Part shown: positions 37,125-50,770 of the stretch, piece after piece
Layout of the letters: every line of letters begins with the position of its first letter
Position numbering within the stretch: position 1 is the first letter of the stretch
Assembly: GCF_003254395.2 (NCBI RefSeq)
Contig: NC_037639.1
Coordinates: forward strand, 12,877,037 to 12,941,036
DNA length: 64,000 nt
Reading direction: 5' to 3'
Origin: Apis mellifera
Lineage: Eukaryota > Arthropoda > Insecta > Hymenoptera > Apidae
Position numbers and translations under genes: made by a program
The notes under the pieces: model-generated
Database searches by the model: none
What the model saw: only the letters and a program-made list of their open reading frames with translations
What the model was told of the DNA's origin: nothing

Positions 37125-40100
37125 ATTTGGTTGAGCATGAAACGAGATAAATTTAAATCTCTGTACGCTTTAAATCGCGACAACGGACTATTGGAATTTA
37201 TACAAAGTCGGATTTAGAATTTTCATACGTAAGGGACGTGAGCGGAAACAAAATATTTTCGTTTGTCGAAACTCATTCGGAAATGTGGAGGAAACCGTGT
37301 CGTTTTTCGATCGGTTGTCGAGAATAATATAGAGTTCAAAAATATTCAGTAGTATTTATGGATGCGGGAATTCGAATGGGTTTGCAACTCGGTTATCTGT
37401 ATTTTTTTTCTTGGAAATCACATCTCTCCAGGGTATGATCCACTTGTCCGGAATTGGATCAGTGAGACGAGGTGCAAGAGGAAACCAAGCAAGAAGAGCG
37501 TAGTAAATAGCGATTAAGAAACGATTAAAAAAAAAATTATCCTTTTCTTTTGCACGACGACATATTTGAAGGAAGAAATCGTATCGAGAAATCCACGAAA
37601 AAAAAAAAAGCATTTTAAAAGTTCCAACGATCTCTCGTTCATTAACCGGAAGTCGCTATCTTCGTAATTATAACGATCCAAAGTTTTTTTTTTGAATTTT
37701 AATAGCGTTCAACAAAGTTTTAACTTACGTCGAAAGATACGTCTATTATGTAGGAAAATATTGCTTATAATAACGATCTTATATAATATCGAAGACTATC
37801 TAAATTGATTTAAAACTTATCCCCGAGTTATCCCAGTGAATCGAGTTCGATCGATCGAAAAATACGCGTCCGCGCGAAAGTTACGAAGGGGATGATCGTA
37901 TCGAAAGACGAAAAAGGGGCGAACGCCTTTTTTGTGTGTTAATCGCCGAAAATTCGTATTCGACAGGTAAACGCGGGGACGATAGGTGAGGAACGTACTT
38001 TCCCCCCTTCCCTTTCCACCGGTTCACTCCGGTTCCCCGATTTCAAATACCTGCGCTCGGGACTCGCCTTTTATATCGTATATTCCGCACGGCGCGTGAT
38101 ACCGTCCGGAATTCCGGACACGTAGCGTTTCAACGGTAACCAATATCCGCGTTATATCAACCATTAAAATGAATATTTCTCGAGTCCATGCCGAGTGTGG
38201 ATTCCGCGACGGCTCGTTTCCCGCCGGAAAACTACCCCATGATTTCTTTCTCCCCTTGCGCGCCTCCAAGCTTCGCGTGTATTGCTGTTTCACCTTTTCA
38301 CCGAATCATCGAATTTTTCTTTCTTCCTCTATCGAACTCGTCTGCGAATCCTCCGAGAAGACATCGTGAAAAAACGATTAGGGGGCGAGAAGACGATTAT
38401 TGATCGATAACCTGGTTCCATTATAATCGCAGACATGGATTTTCGCTTTTCGAATCCCGCTAGAAATTAATTCTACTTTTAGAGCTTTGTTCCACGCGAC
38501 GGATCTTTCTTTTCTCCTTTCTTCTTCTCTCTCTTTCCCCTCTTTTCCTCTTTTTCCCCCCTTGGTTGGAAAGATAGATGGAACTTTTTACAGGTTTTTT
38601 CCGTTTTAAACTTTTATGAAACGTAGATACGTACGTAGGGGGGGGGGGAGAGGGAAGAAGCGGGGTAAGTGGTATAACGGAAGAGGTGGTTCAGTGTCCT
38701 TGACGGTCTTTGGCGGTGGCCGATTATTTGGTCCGCTCGAAAAGTCGAGCCCCTTTAAGAACGGGGCGTAAAAGGTTCCGCGGAACGGAACGGTTTCCTG
38801 TGATTTCTCAACCAGATTTTTCTGCTGGAAGTTAAATCAAATTTCGCCAAAGCGAGCCCGCGCCAGCCCCACACAACCCATATCTCCAAGCTTTGAAAAA
38901 TTCTTCGTGTCATACGTTCCTTCGTGACATCGATGTCCCCGTTTCTACCCTCGTCTCCGAAAGAGCCTTATATCCTTTCCCCCTTCTTTTCCCCTGTATT
39001 CTGTCATTCGCCCCGGATACAGATTACACACGCGATCGAAGAAAAAAAAGAACCAAACGTTCTGCCATTTTGCACGACGGGCGCTTTTGAAATTTATATT
39101 GTTTCGGGCGAGCCGTAAAAAAAAACCTTCACTTTCAACCGTCGTTTACATTTTTACAAGCGAATTCGAAAATGATTCCCTCGGAAAAAGAAAAGGTTTT
39201 GCTCAAGATTTGCGCAATCATCTGCGATTGGTATTTTCAGCTAGTTTCACGGGTAACAAGAACTCGTGAAATCGTTTTGTAACGCGATAACGACAGATTA
39301 CTACTTCGTTCATTACATCTAATTTCCATCTCGATCAAGACACCTTGGTTAAAAAAAACTGTGTAATTTCTGGACCATTCATTCGTTGCGAATTTTCGAT
39401 TTCGTAACGAATAACGGAACGTTTCGAAATTTAATCTGCCTATCATTGTGTATTATATATCATCGTCGATTTTGAATGGGGAAAAAAAATAAAAACGTAT
39501 TGTTTTCGTACGAATAATTCGTAATTCATAACTTTTCGATTATTAACCGATCACTCATCAAACTTTTCGATAATCAATCCCATGTAACTATTAATTGTAA
39601 CAATGAAAGCCGCGGAAAGAATGATCGAAAACATCAACACGATTATAACTTGGGAACAAGATAAACCCGAAGCCGAGTTTACATTCCCGAAATGATAGCC
39701 AACGCTTGTTGTTTGGACTTCAGCTGACTGCTCTCGTTGAAATTGCGAACGCTGCTGTTTGTGACGTCGTGGGAAAGCACGAGGTGCTCGTCGGTCGACT
39801 TTCAAGGTTCGTTTCACGCAAAAATTAACCGAGAGACAGCCAACACGTGGAGGAGGAGGATTGGATCGGTTGAAAGAGAGTAAACGACGAGAAAAGAAAG
39901 TGGCGGTATAAAGACGAGGGGAAAAGTGTGGGGAAAAGGAGGGGATCTGATAACGATCGCCGCTTTTGTTACTCCATCTCGCACGACCTGTACCTTTGTT
40001 TTCCCCGTTTCTCCCCATTTTATTTCTCTGAATAGGGGCGCTCGACCCTCCTCCTCCCCCCCTCTCTTTCTCTATCGACGCGCGAAGATAACTACGTTTT

Positions 40101-40426
40101 CCAGAGAAATGGTTCGAATTCGGTCGGATGCGGTCCCTGGAACGCGCGAACACCGCGCGCAGCCAAAGAAAGGAGCCCGATCGAGTGTGGCAAGGGGCGG
40201 GGAAAGGGGCTTCTAGGCCGGTCTCGTTAATCTTCAAAGGGCCACGCCGACTCTGGGCCAACGTCGAAATCGAATAAATGTTTTCGCCTTTTGTCGATGC
40301 TCGCGGGGGGAAGGGGAGGCCCGGCTCTCCAAGGTCGAAACTTTATCTTATTTGTTCCGGGCTCTCTGTCGTTTTGCAAAAAGTGGAAGGGAAAAAACTC
40401 TCGTCATGGATTTTCAATTACATGGT

Positions 40427-40442
40427 TCGATCCATGGATCGA
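40427..40442. repeat. Perfect 16-bp palindrome
   Basis: TCGATCCATGGATCGA reads the same on both strands. It is short enough to arise by chance. Confidence 0.9.
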
Positions 40443-42523
40443 TGAATAATGTTGGTCGAAATCGGGAAGCAATTCTCTTGTATTTGAGAGATGAGACAAG
40501 AATTTGGAATTATCGGTAAAGAAGAACACGTTTCGTTCTTGTCGTTGAAATATCGAGCGGAAGTATCGATCGATCGAATCGTTGGACGAAGAGTTGCTCA
40601 ACAGGCAGCCTGATTAGAACGTAATTCGAGAGAATGAGATGTTTAAATTCGATTCGAGGGAATGAATTTCAGCGGATCGTTACGCGTAAACAATGAGAAA
40701 GGCGAAGGAAGGCGAAGCACGCGTTTTCCTTTACTTATCCGCGTTTACGAGGTCGCATGTGCGCGACCCGAATCGATGCACTTTGTCTCTGCGTTTACGA
40801 CTCGGAACAGCGACGACGCGCGACAATAAGGGAAAAAAGGATGCGCGAACACGGGGCGTCGTGTGTAGCAGCGGCACGCGGTTTCAAATTCGACTCTCCC
40901 TTTTTTACCTCGCCTCGCGAGTTTTTGTTTCCTTCCGCCGCTATTCTCGCTTTTCCTCGCCTCTCTGCTTTTTTTCTCAAAGCCGCGTCGAGTGTTCGAT
41001 TAAATCAAATGGACCGGTCGCGTCGATAACGGGGGAAAAAAAAAAGAAATATCGAGACACGAAAAAGATTCCTGGCCACCGTCTTACGAGAATTTTAATC
41101 GATCGATCAAAAGTGTTTCGAAACACGCGACAACTATATTCTCTTTTCTTCGATCGATTCAACGATGGATTCGTTAAATAAACCGCGATACCGTTTTACT
41201 CGCGTTATTTTGACGCGGTAATGCGGGAGGAGAGGCGGCTCGTTTCGAGGGTTGATTCGAGAAAGAGAGAAAAAGGGCGGAGATACCGGTTGGAAATCCA
41301 TTCTTCTGAGACGCACAAAGCAGACGGGAATTATCGTGGTTTACTGCATCGGAATCCGGTGTTCACCGAGCCGGGCCATGAATAAACGGCAGTCGTTTAA
41401 CAGCGCTGCAGTTTTTTCAACTCGTGGCGAAATCGTTTCATTCATATGCATGACAGACTACGGCCAGCCCGGGGAGAGAGAGAAAGAAAAGAGAGAGAGA
41501 GACAGAGTAATAGAAGGAGAGAGGGAGAGAGCCAGGCTGTGGCAAGGAATAAAGAGAGGGAAGAAATAGCGCGAAATCTCAGTGATGCCTAACGAGCCAC
41601 GATTATTCCTCCGGATAACGACCCCCCAGCTTCCCCTCCTCCCAGACGCGCCGAATCTTTGTACGCGACTAGGGTGTATTCTGTTCGCCTCGATTCGTAT
41701 ATTATTTTCAAATTCGTGTTATTTTCCATTCGAATGTAATCGTAGCGATTAATACGACGATCAATAGAATCGCGACAATTCATTAAGGATCATTCCGTTA
41801 CGCCTGTCACGATCGCGAAGCGCTTTATACTTGGAAGTACCTATAAGAAGTGTGCTCGAACAGGAAGTTCGAAACAAGAAGAACACTTCCAACAAGAAGT
41901 ACCGTCTTGCAGACGCGGTGCCAAGAAGTCGGCCGATAGGAAAACGGTGCGAGTCGAGATTTCGAAACTGGCGTTGGCTACGTTAAAAGGGCTATGTTCC
42001 ATTTCTTTTCTCCTTTTTTTTTTTTTTTTTTTTTTTTACAATGCCAGAAGCGTAAATAACTCCAAGTGTTTTTTTCCCTTTATCGCGCTCACGCTAAGAG
42101 ATAACGGTAGGGTCGCGCGATACATAATTAGAGCGAATGGAAGAAAAAAAAAAAAGGAAAAGGGAGAAGAGAGGAAAAACAACGTAGGAAAGGAATATCT
42201 CGCGTCACAGAGGTTTCCAACGGGAGAGAGGTATCTCGCTGTAAATGGAGGAATAAAGCGGCGAAAACGATCCTCCGCGTCAGTTGCAAAGAGTAAGTGG
42301 AACAGTTGCTCGAGGAAGGTGGAAAGCGGTTGAGAAAGGCACCGATGGAAGGAAGATGGCATGACGAGCAAGAGAGATTGTCCCTCCACGACGGGGCAAA
42401 TAAAATGTCTCTTTGTATCTTGCCAGAAAAGCCGTTCCATCGTTCCCTCCCCATCGCCAACCCATCCATTCCTATCCTCTTCTCCTTTTTTCCCCCCCTT
42501 TCCTTCTCTTCCTCCTCCACATC

Positions 42524-42547
42524 CTCGTCGTCGTCGTCGTCGTCGTC
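42524..42547. repeat. (CGT)n trinucleotide repeat
   Basis: About eight CGT/TCG units at the end of a long pyrimidine-rich stretch. Confidence 0.95.
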
Positions 42548-44640
42548 TCTTTGTAGTCCCGCGACTCAGCCCGAATCGAACTTGACACGATTTCCAGCCG
42601 CGGATATTGCTCCGCGAGCCTCTCGTAATCAAAGCTTCCGACGATCGAGTTAATAAACGTGCACGTTGCGGCACGCAATCGGTTCAACGCCGGATCCGTC
42701 GTTGACTTCGTTCACTGTCGCGCGGCCGCGAAATTATCTCATTTCACGAGTATTGCGCGGTTTTACGTTCGGATACAGTTTACGAACGTAATGAAGAAGC
42801 TTTCGAGATCACCGCTCTCATCGAATCTCGTGGAATTTTCATTCGATCTGAAAATTTAATCGAACCTTGAATCGAATCTCATAGCTGGGAATTAATCGGT
42901 AATTTTGTTTCTCGACTCCTTGCCGTTCTTGAGAATGGGATTATGAGCGATTGAAGTCTGGAATAACGAATTTTTACACCATTTTTTACCAACCGTCGTA
43001 TATATCTCTGGATGAAGGAATCGAATAAATAAAGCGTATTGGCGGAAGTGGGTCATAGTCGACAGGTGACTCGAGTTCGAAACGGATAGAGTCAAAAGGG
43101 TACGACCGTTCCGTCGGGGCAAATAAAATTTCTCTTTCTCGAGATTACTACACTACTTGTCTTCCCGCCGTTATTGTCAGCTCGAAGAAACGCCGAGGTC
43201 TCCACCGGCTCCCCTTCCCTCCTTCCTTTCTTTCGTTCATCCTTTGATACCGACGAATCGCGCAACTATTCGCGACCCAAATAACTAAAACATCGCCGAC
43301 TTTCTCTCTCTCTCTCGCCTTCTCCACTTTAGACTTTAACCTCTGAATGGCGTTTTTCCATTCGCCACTTCCATCTCGCTCCGAGTGGACAACAATGGGC
43401 CGCAATTGCTGTCTCGCTGTTCGAATTTCTCCTACATTGCGACGCAAATTGGAAATTCGAGAAAGAATATTCCCTTTTTTTTTTTTTTTTGAAATTGAAC
43501 ATCGATCGATCAACCGAGATACGAAAGACGATGATCGACGTACTTTAACTTTGACGAGAGAAGAGTCTTCCTCGAATATTCGGTTAAAAATCAGAGCTTT
43601 CGACGAATCGATATTACCTCATCCAACATGGCGAACACGAAGGAAAAAGCATGGAGAGAGAGAGGGAGAGAGAGAGTCGATGGTTCGCAAATCGGTACAG
43701 CTGCTCGCAATTGCTACAAATCTTGCAGCCGCAGGTTTGCGGCTATCGAATTTCGAACCGTGCGAGAATTTCATCCTCTACAAGGTGTAAACATCAGCCA
43801 GAACTATTTGTAAATTTCTCGCCACCGATCCGATATCCTATACGGATGAGGGAAATGGCGGATACGTCTCACCTCGAGGAGAGATCGAAGGAAAGAAGAA
43901 ACCCTCTCCTCGGGGGAAAATAGACAAACTTGCGGACCATCTTCTAGAATGACATTTGATTAGCCAATTTGATCGGCCAGTTGGGGATGTTTGCTCGGTT
44001 TGCTCGTTTCTTGGACGCATTTTGCCAACCCGTGAAAGGGTCCGCGCTTCGAAAATATGTGGACGTAAACGTGCGAGGACGTCCTCGAATCGAGGTCGGG
44101 TCCCTGGCGGCCAATTGAATTCAACCCTGAAAAGGACGTTACCTTCCGCTCGACGACGTATGCCGGGATATCTAACACCGTTTCCACGTTTCATACTTGA
44201 TGACACTTTATCGGGGAAAAATTGTTATTTTCATCGCTGGTAATAACTTTTACGCAATCGTATACACCACCCATTTTCTTCCTGTCGTTTTTCGTACGGA
44301 ACGATCGGGAGAAACAATGTTTTCAAACTCTCTTCCCTCGCGACTCCGATATTCATCGAATAGAAAAAAAAAGCATATATGATATTCATGCGAGAACGTG
44401 TACACACGTGTGTAAAATTTGCGAAAAGGGAAGAGCAAGATGGAAGGAAAATTCGGTCGGATAGAAGGGAGAGAACGGATGGGAACAGGAGTGGAAAGTT
44501 CAACTCGAGCGAAACAGGCGCCAGTCGGCAATCTCATTTCGACCGTATAACTGTCGTCCGCAATCTCCGTACCGAAATAAAGTTCAGGTTCACCGAAAAT
44601 GAAGCTGGCTTCGCTCGCTTTCGCCCTACTTATCGAGTTG

Positions 44641-44661
44641 ATATATATATATATATATATA
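44641..44661. repeat. (AT)n microsatellite, short
   Basis: About ten AT units, 46 bases before a much longer AT tract. Confidence 0.94.
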
Positions 44662-44706
44662 CCTAATATGAACAACCACGCACGCTTTCCCTTTTCGCGA
44701 ACGCCT

Positions 44707-44716
44707 ATTATATATA

Positions 44717-44772
<56 letters not shown>
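44707..44772. repeat. (TA)n microsatellite, long, with one phase shift
   Basis: TA units with a TATTAT phase shift near 44721-44725, then an uninterrupted AT run to 44772. Confidence 0.96.
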
Positions 44773-44774
<2 letters not shown>

Positions 44775-46252
44775 CTCCCCTCGCAAATAATCGCCCCACG
44801 CTTCTCTCCTCTCCGCTCAGTTCTCTTCCGCGGGACAGGGATTGAAACGTCAAATTTTGAGGCGACACGCGAACAACTTCCTCCACCCCCAAGAAGGAGC
44901 GGTTTAATATCCGAGGCTACGTCACGCGACTCGCCACTTTGGAATCTTTTGGTCTTCTTTTTGGAACTCGGAACGGGCAAAACTGTTTCCACGATTTTCA
45001 CGTTATTACGCCTCCTTGATTTACCAAAAATGGTAAGAGACGGATGGTATGGAAATTCCGCGCGGCTGTTACTGTCGCACGGAACTTACATTCCGCTTAT
45101 CCCCGACCTCTCGCGGAGATTGAAGTTAGCCAGAGTTCACCGGCCAATCCCGGTGAACTACACTTACGGAAGCCTGTGATCACCTTCCTCCTCCTCCTTC
45201 TCCTTCGATCGATGCCGCGATTAGCGAAATCACTTTGCGAATAAATCATCGCCAACCGAACCGGAAACTTTCCAACGTTCCCAACTTTCATTAATCCCCC
45301 GGCTAATTGTCTGGGTATTCCATTTCTTCCCCTTTTTATTTATTTCTTCTTCCTTTCTTTTTATTTCGAGCGGTAAGAAAATCGTGAGTTTGTTCTTTCG
45401 GGTTGGATTAACGTCAGGTGAGCGGTGAAACGATGTAAATTTCTAAAAAAAAAAAAAAAAAAAGAAAGAAATATCGTTTCTCCAGCATCGGGACAAGCGA
45501 CGATTGGCTTGCACGCGATTGTCGAAAGTGTGTGGTGTTCGAGTGGCGGTTCGAGTATCGTTCGTGATCTCGAATTAGCATACCGTTCGTTACTCCGAGG
45601 AGGAAGAGGAGGAGGAGAAAAATCGGGGAATAATCTAGAAAGCGGCGGTAACAAGGAGCGAATTTTCTTTTCCTTCTTTCTTTCTTCCTTCCTTCCTTTT
45701 TTTTAAGCGTCTCGTGACGCTTGGCCGTTACCTTTGTCGCGTTCTGCCTTCTTTCTCTGACCCGGCATCGGCAGACAAAACTGTTTTTTCCTGGAAAACC
45801 AATTACTCGAAACTACTGTACTCGAATCCACCGCCCCGTATGCACGTCCCGTGCGTTATCTTTCTCCTCGCCGAGGTTCGGGAGCGGAAAGCTTCTGACG
45901 TTTCACGTTCGAGGGAAATTTATGCAATTATCCGGGTTCATATCGGATGGGAAGGAACCGCGTGCACCGCGTGCACGAAAGGGAAGAAAAAGCGAGGAAG
46001 AACGAAGGCAGAATTATTCGACGGTCGAGTTTCGTTCGACACCGCGACGACACGAAATTAAAACTGTTGCGAGCAGAGGAGAGCTCTCGAGTCGAATCGA
46101 GGAGGAGGAGTATGTAGGGGAGTATCGAGTGGGAAGAACCGATACATGCAAATGAACGGAAGCGACGCGAAGAAAGAGGTGTACGGTCGAACAGGGGTGG
46201 ATTAATGGGGCGGCCAGGGTGCAAAATAAGAAATAAACGAAACGCGGAAGTT

Positions 46253-46277
46253 GACTCTCTCTCTCTCTTTCTCTCTC
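46253..46277. repeat. (CT)n microsatellite
   Basis: CT units with one TTT interruption. Confidence 0.92.
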
Positions 46278-47276
46278 CGATTATTCGCGTGTTGGCAACG
46301 ACACACGTGCACGTGTAAGAAACGTGTACGTGAAAGATCGATCCTGCGACGTATGTGCGAATCGTTGCTGCGGATCTCCTCCCCAACCCTTTTCGCCATC
46401 CTTGCCTCCTTTTAATCGAGGCATTAACGGGGCGGCGCCAATTCGTTCCAATCGATCGGCAATTAACCAGCGTCCCAGAAACGGAAATGTACGAAACGAG
46501 CCTCGGCTCCCGTTACGTTACGTACGCGCGGATCAAACGCGACGCAAACAAACTGCTCGCGGATCGTTCGACATCGTCCTTTCGAATTGGGAAACTAAAC
46601 TCCCCACCCCCGACCATCGTGCTCGAGTTATTACCCGTTTGATCGACGTTCACCTGTTACTCCCTCCTCGCGCAAAATCCCCGCCCCCGGAGCGAAGCGT
46701 AATAAGTCATCGGTCGCGCCACCACTTCGGGCTAATCTCTAAACTTCGCTTCGTAATTTATAACGGACACGTTTATAGCAGGGCCCCGTACCTGGCTGGA
46801 TTCATTATTTTCTCAACTATGCCCATTACGCCCATAGTCGACCAACCAATTTACCTTCGATTCGATCCGGCAAACACCCGGATTCAACCCGATAAATCGG
46901 CGGCCCCGACCAAATTTTCACGTTTTCACCGAATTCACGGTTTCATACTCGACGCGTAAAGTAATTTTACGCGCCATTAATTAAATCGGATCAAAATTTG
47001 CCCCTCTCTCTCCTTTTAAACGTAGAAAGCAAGCTCGATTCGATCGATCCGCATTACCGAGCGATCCATTTCTCGCGATATTTCCGATCGAGGGAGAGAG
47101 AAACGAAAAAAAAAAAGAAGAAGAAAGAAAAAAAGGAAAACGAGGGATGGTGATTTTACGCTATATTTTGATTGGCCGTCCCGAAATAAAGCGATTCAGG
47201 TATTAAGGGAAAATGGCGTGGTATCAGGAGGCGGATCGTTGAAAGTAAAGCGCGATTAGTGAAGTAATCGTCTTAG

Positions 47277-47301
47277 CGGAACGGAACGGAACGGAACGGA
47301 A
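47277..47301. repeat. (GGAAC)n pentanucleotide repeat
   Basis: Five GGAAC units, followed by degenerate GGAAGGGAGC. Confidence 0.94.
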
Positions 47302-48779
47302 GGGAGCGGGGGCGAGAGGTGAGAGCCGGAGTGGTGGATATTCGTGGCCGGTAGAGCGTGGCTCGATTCCGCGAGACAAACTACGACGACTCACGTTCCC
47401 GGCCCGGTGAATAAAAGGAGCGATTTAACATGTGAGCACCGGGCATGCTACGATATATATAAACGCGGCCTCCGGACCGGAAAGTGGTCCGGTTACTAAG
47501 ATAATGAATCGCCAGCTGAAAAATGGCGACTTTCCTCAAATAAGCCGCTAAACCGCACACTCCTTCACCCGGCCCCTCGTTAAATTTTCGGCATTATACC
47601 GTAATGCTTCCGCTCTGTCTTTCAACGGGCATGCAACGGGTTCAAAATGCCGCCCCTTCCCCTCCTTTCTGCCGCGAAAATGGAACGGAACGTTAGTTAC
47701 TTTCGAGGGCTCGATTACGAGTTATCCCTCGCTCAGTTTTCAACCCCGAGTAGTTCGGATTTGCCTTGCGTTCTCCATTGGATAAATTTAAAAAGTTGAA
47801 ATTTAAAAATCGTTTCCGACGGATTTTTATTTTCTTCGAATCTGCGAAAATTTATCTTTGGGGAACATCTAGTGGAAGGATCTTGATAGTCGAGATACGA
47901 AGCCGGGATATGATCGAATCACGAGTAAAAGTAAAAGTATCGATACGTCGGGATATAATTTAAGGAAAAAACGTAAATTATAATATATGCGAATATGACG
48001 TAGTTGGGAAATTTCGAGTTCATTCATCTCCTCGCGCACGAAACTTTGCGGGATATCGGATATTTTTAAAGATTTCATTCCTCCTCGATGGGCCGAATAC
48101 AGCTTCTGTTGCTGAATTTTACGATCATCTCAACGCTCGATGCTTCCCTCGGCATAATTTTATTCACGCGTCGTTTGACTCTCGATAAACCGACGTTTCG
48201 CAAACGTCACGTAATCGTATCCCTTCTTCCTTCGAAGGGAAAACCTGCGCTGCTCGCTCTGCGTTAAAAGTTGGGAAAGAAAGAAAGAAAAGGGAAAAAG
48301 GAGAAGCTCGAATAGTTTTTCCTCGGAAAAGTCATTAGGGGATAGCCGTGAGACGTTGATGACGTAACGACGGAGGGAACGAATTCGTTTTCGTTGTTTC
48401 CCCGCAAACCGTGCAACGGGCGAACCATTTTAAACGTAGCGTTTATTCATGCAGCGAAAGTGGTTCACCAGCTGTGTAACTCCGTAAATTTTGCGAGAGG
48501 AGAGAGAGAGAGAATTCCTTTTCTCGGTTTCCCCGGCGATCCATTATTTACCCGCTCTTTCCCACTTCGCGACTAGACATCCGACTCCAACTGCTTCTGC
48601 CACTCGTGATGCTAAACATTTATGAATCGAGTAGGGCCCCGTGAACACAGCGCGAATCACCGTCGCGAACATCGTTCCATCCCCGTTTCCCGAGGAAAAA
48701 CTTCCATACGTCACGAATTCCTACAAAGTGAATTTGTTACCTCGAGACGCGAGCGACTAAATTTCGACTAAATTTCAAC

Positions 48780-48831
48780 ATCTTCTTCTTCCTCTTCTTC
48801 TTCTTCTTTTTCTTTTTCTTCTTCTTCTTTC
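48780..48831. repeat. (TTC)n-like pyrimidine tract
   Basis: TTC/CTT units with T insertions, on the same strand as the tract at 37073-37124. Confidence 0.92.
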
Positions 48832-50770
48832 TCGAGACTTTTCGTACGTTTCTCGTGGGTTTTTTCTTTTTTTAATATTCGAGGAATGATATCACCGAGA
48901 TCGTTCTAAATGTCAAGAAAGAGTAAATCTCGTCGGCTCGTTTGCATTTAGTTTGCGAGACCAAACAATCGTGAAACTTTTCCACCGGCTCTTTAATTGG
49001 ATATCCTTATTTCTCGTTTTTCTTATACTTCCGAGTGACTTCCTTCTCGGATGGAAGGAATACCGAGATTTAACTTACGCGACAAGACGAGACAAAAGTT
49101 AACCTCGATCAAGATTCCCTCTTCAACGTTCCCTCGAATTCTCGATGGAAATTTTCGATGGAAGCGTTAGAAACAAAGGGGAGGGGAAGAGACAGAGGGA
49201 ATGAGAAACGGAAGATGCGATCTCTGAAAATTTCGATGCAAATTCGCGTGGAATTCCCGCGTCCCTGTACTGGGATCCATTTGCAACCAATGTAACTTTA
49301 CGGGTCCCCATCGAACCGGGGAATCGGTTGAATTGGAATCGATAACTCGAGTACCCGGATAGTTTCCCCATTGCTCTTCTATTTTCAAAGGGCTTATGCA
49401 TCCGCTTTGCATTATCTAAACCTCTCTTATTTAAATACAAAACCTAAAACGAGACCCATTAAACTATATCAATTCGCGACGGAATATGTAATATCGAGAT
49501 GAATCGTCCCAATTATCATTCACTCATTCGTCGGAATGGAAGAGATAATATAGAGAAACAGAGTGGGAAGGGGAAAAGGCGTGAACTTTTAAACGGTACA
49601 ATGCGTCATTCGTGAAATCGCCGGAACAGTTTTTGCATCGTTCTCGCAATTACCGCCTCGGTTTCACCGGAACAACGATTAGTCTGCATTAAGCGGCCCA
49701 TATTACGGTCGAGACTCATGCAACGTCTGCGCTCCCTTCGTAAAAGGAGCTCCCCGCGCGATGACCTTTCCGTTTCCGGTTATCACCTTCGAAACGAATC
49801 CAACACCCATGTCGATACTACGATCTTGATACCAACTTTCCAACGCAACAATTTTCGGCTCTCTTCGAAATTATTTCTTTCTTTCGCGTCATAATCGGTA
49901 GAAGCTTGGCGCGTTACTCGTGCGCCACGCACATGCACGCCGTAAAAGAGCGTGGCGTGCAACGATCCGTGGAGAATCGAAGAGGAAAAGTTTGCACTGG
50001 CGGCCGAGTGGAAAAGGTCGAGGGACGAGGAGGCGGTAACATTTGCCCACGCACCTTGACATTTCCCCTCGACACACGAGGGAACGTTCCAAATCCTCTG
50101 GCTAATATCCAACGATATCGGTTGTACACCGAAGAGACAGAGAGAGAGAGCTGGCCTCTTTCCGCCTCGAACCGATGTGGGCCGATGTTTCGATGAAACT
50201 CTACCCTACCCTCCCCGGACAAAGAGGATTTTCATTTCCTTTGTGTGCGGAACGCCAACCACGCCCACGCGTACGGCCACGTCGAGCGTGGAACGATCGA
50301 CGACCATCACGGCTCGCAACCGGGCTGTTTTGGCGCGAGCTAATTGCAGATCGGAGGGGAGGGCATTATCGATCTAGCTGCACCGAGAGGATTCTCATTC
50401 GTTTCATCGGGGATCGGTTACGGGATCGTCCGCCGGTAAAATTCAGGTGTCCTCGAACGAGATCACGGCGAGATTGCGTTGCGCGCGCTCCACGATCGGG
50501 CATCGAAATTGATCAGTCGGTGTCGGCCGGGACCACCCCGGCCATCGTCCACCGCGAAACGGACTCTCGTTCTCCTTTGTACGTGGAAAATCATCGACAC
50601 GCCCCCTCGTCTCGAAAGAGCTCGCCTCTCATCTCGTTGTTCGTCACGTCGCTGGTGGACGTCCGTTATATTCTATCCCCGCGGGACCAAGGTCGTTTGC
50701 AATGCGGTCTCGAGGCTGCTAACGCAAACGATACGCTTGGTTTCGAGCACGGACAACGTGGCGCACCGAC

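Larger units (their letters stand above)
37200..44630. other. Noncoding stretch with simple repeats
   Basis: No gene is accepted. Contents include a G12 run at about 38639-38650, poly-T at about 42009-42037 and 43475-43490, a CGT tract at 42524-42547, and a cluster of AAGAAGT words at 41833-41930. A minus-strand frame ending at 39551 is discussed among the findings. Confidence 0.5.
44775..50760. other. Noncoding stretch, no gene accepted
   Basis: Contents include CT repeats at 46253-46277, a GGAAC pentanucleotide repeat at 47277-47301, a TTC tract at 48780-48831, and an 8-bp hairpin at 46953-46973. The long frames at 46324-46959 and 50175-50855 have no recognisable domain. The second runs into a tandem repeat, which argues against coding. 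Confidence 0.5.

Noticed and set aside
39770..40261. N-terminal part of the 236-codon minus-strand frame
   Set aside because: This part is Arg/Ser/Pro-rich low-complexity sequence with open frames on the other strand. Only the terminal hydrophobic part seemed worth reporting.
46324..46959. 211-codon + strand frame
   Set aside because: The composition is Arg/Pro/Ser-rich, no domain was recognised and nested frames are also open. It is not distinguishable from chance in stop-poor CpG-rich DNA.
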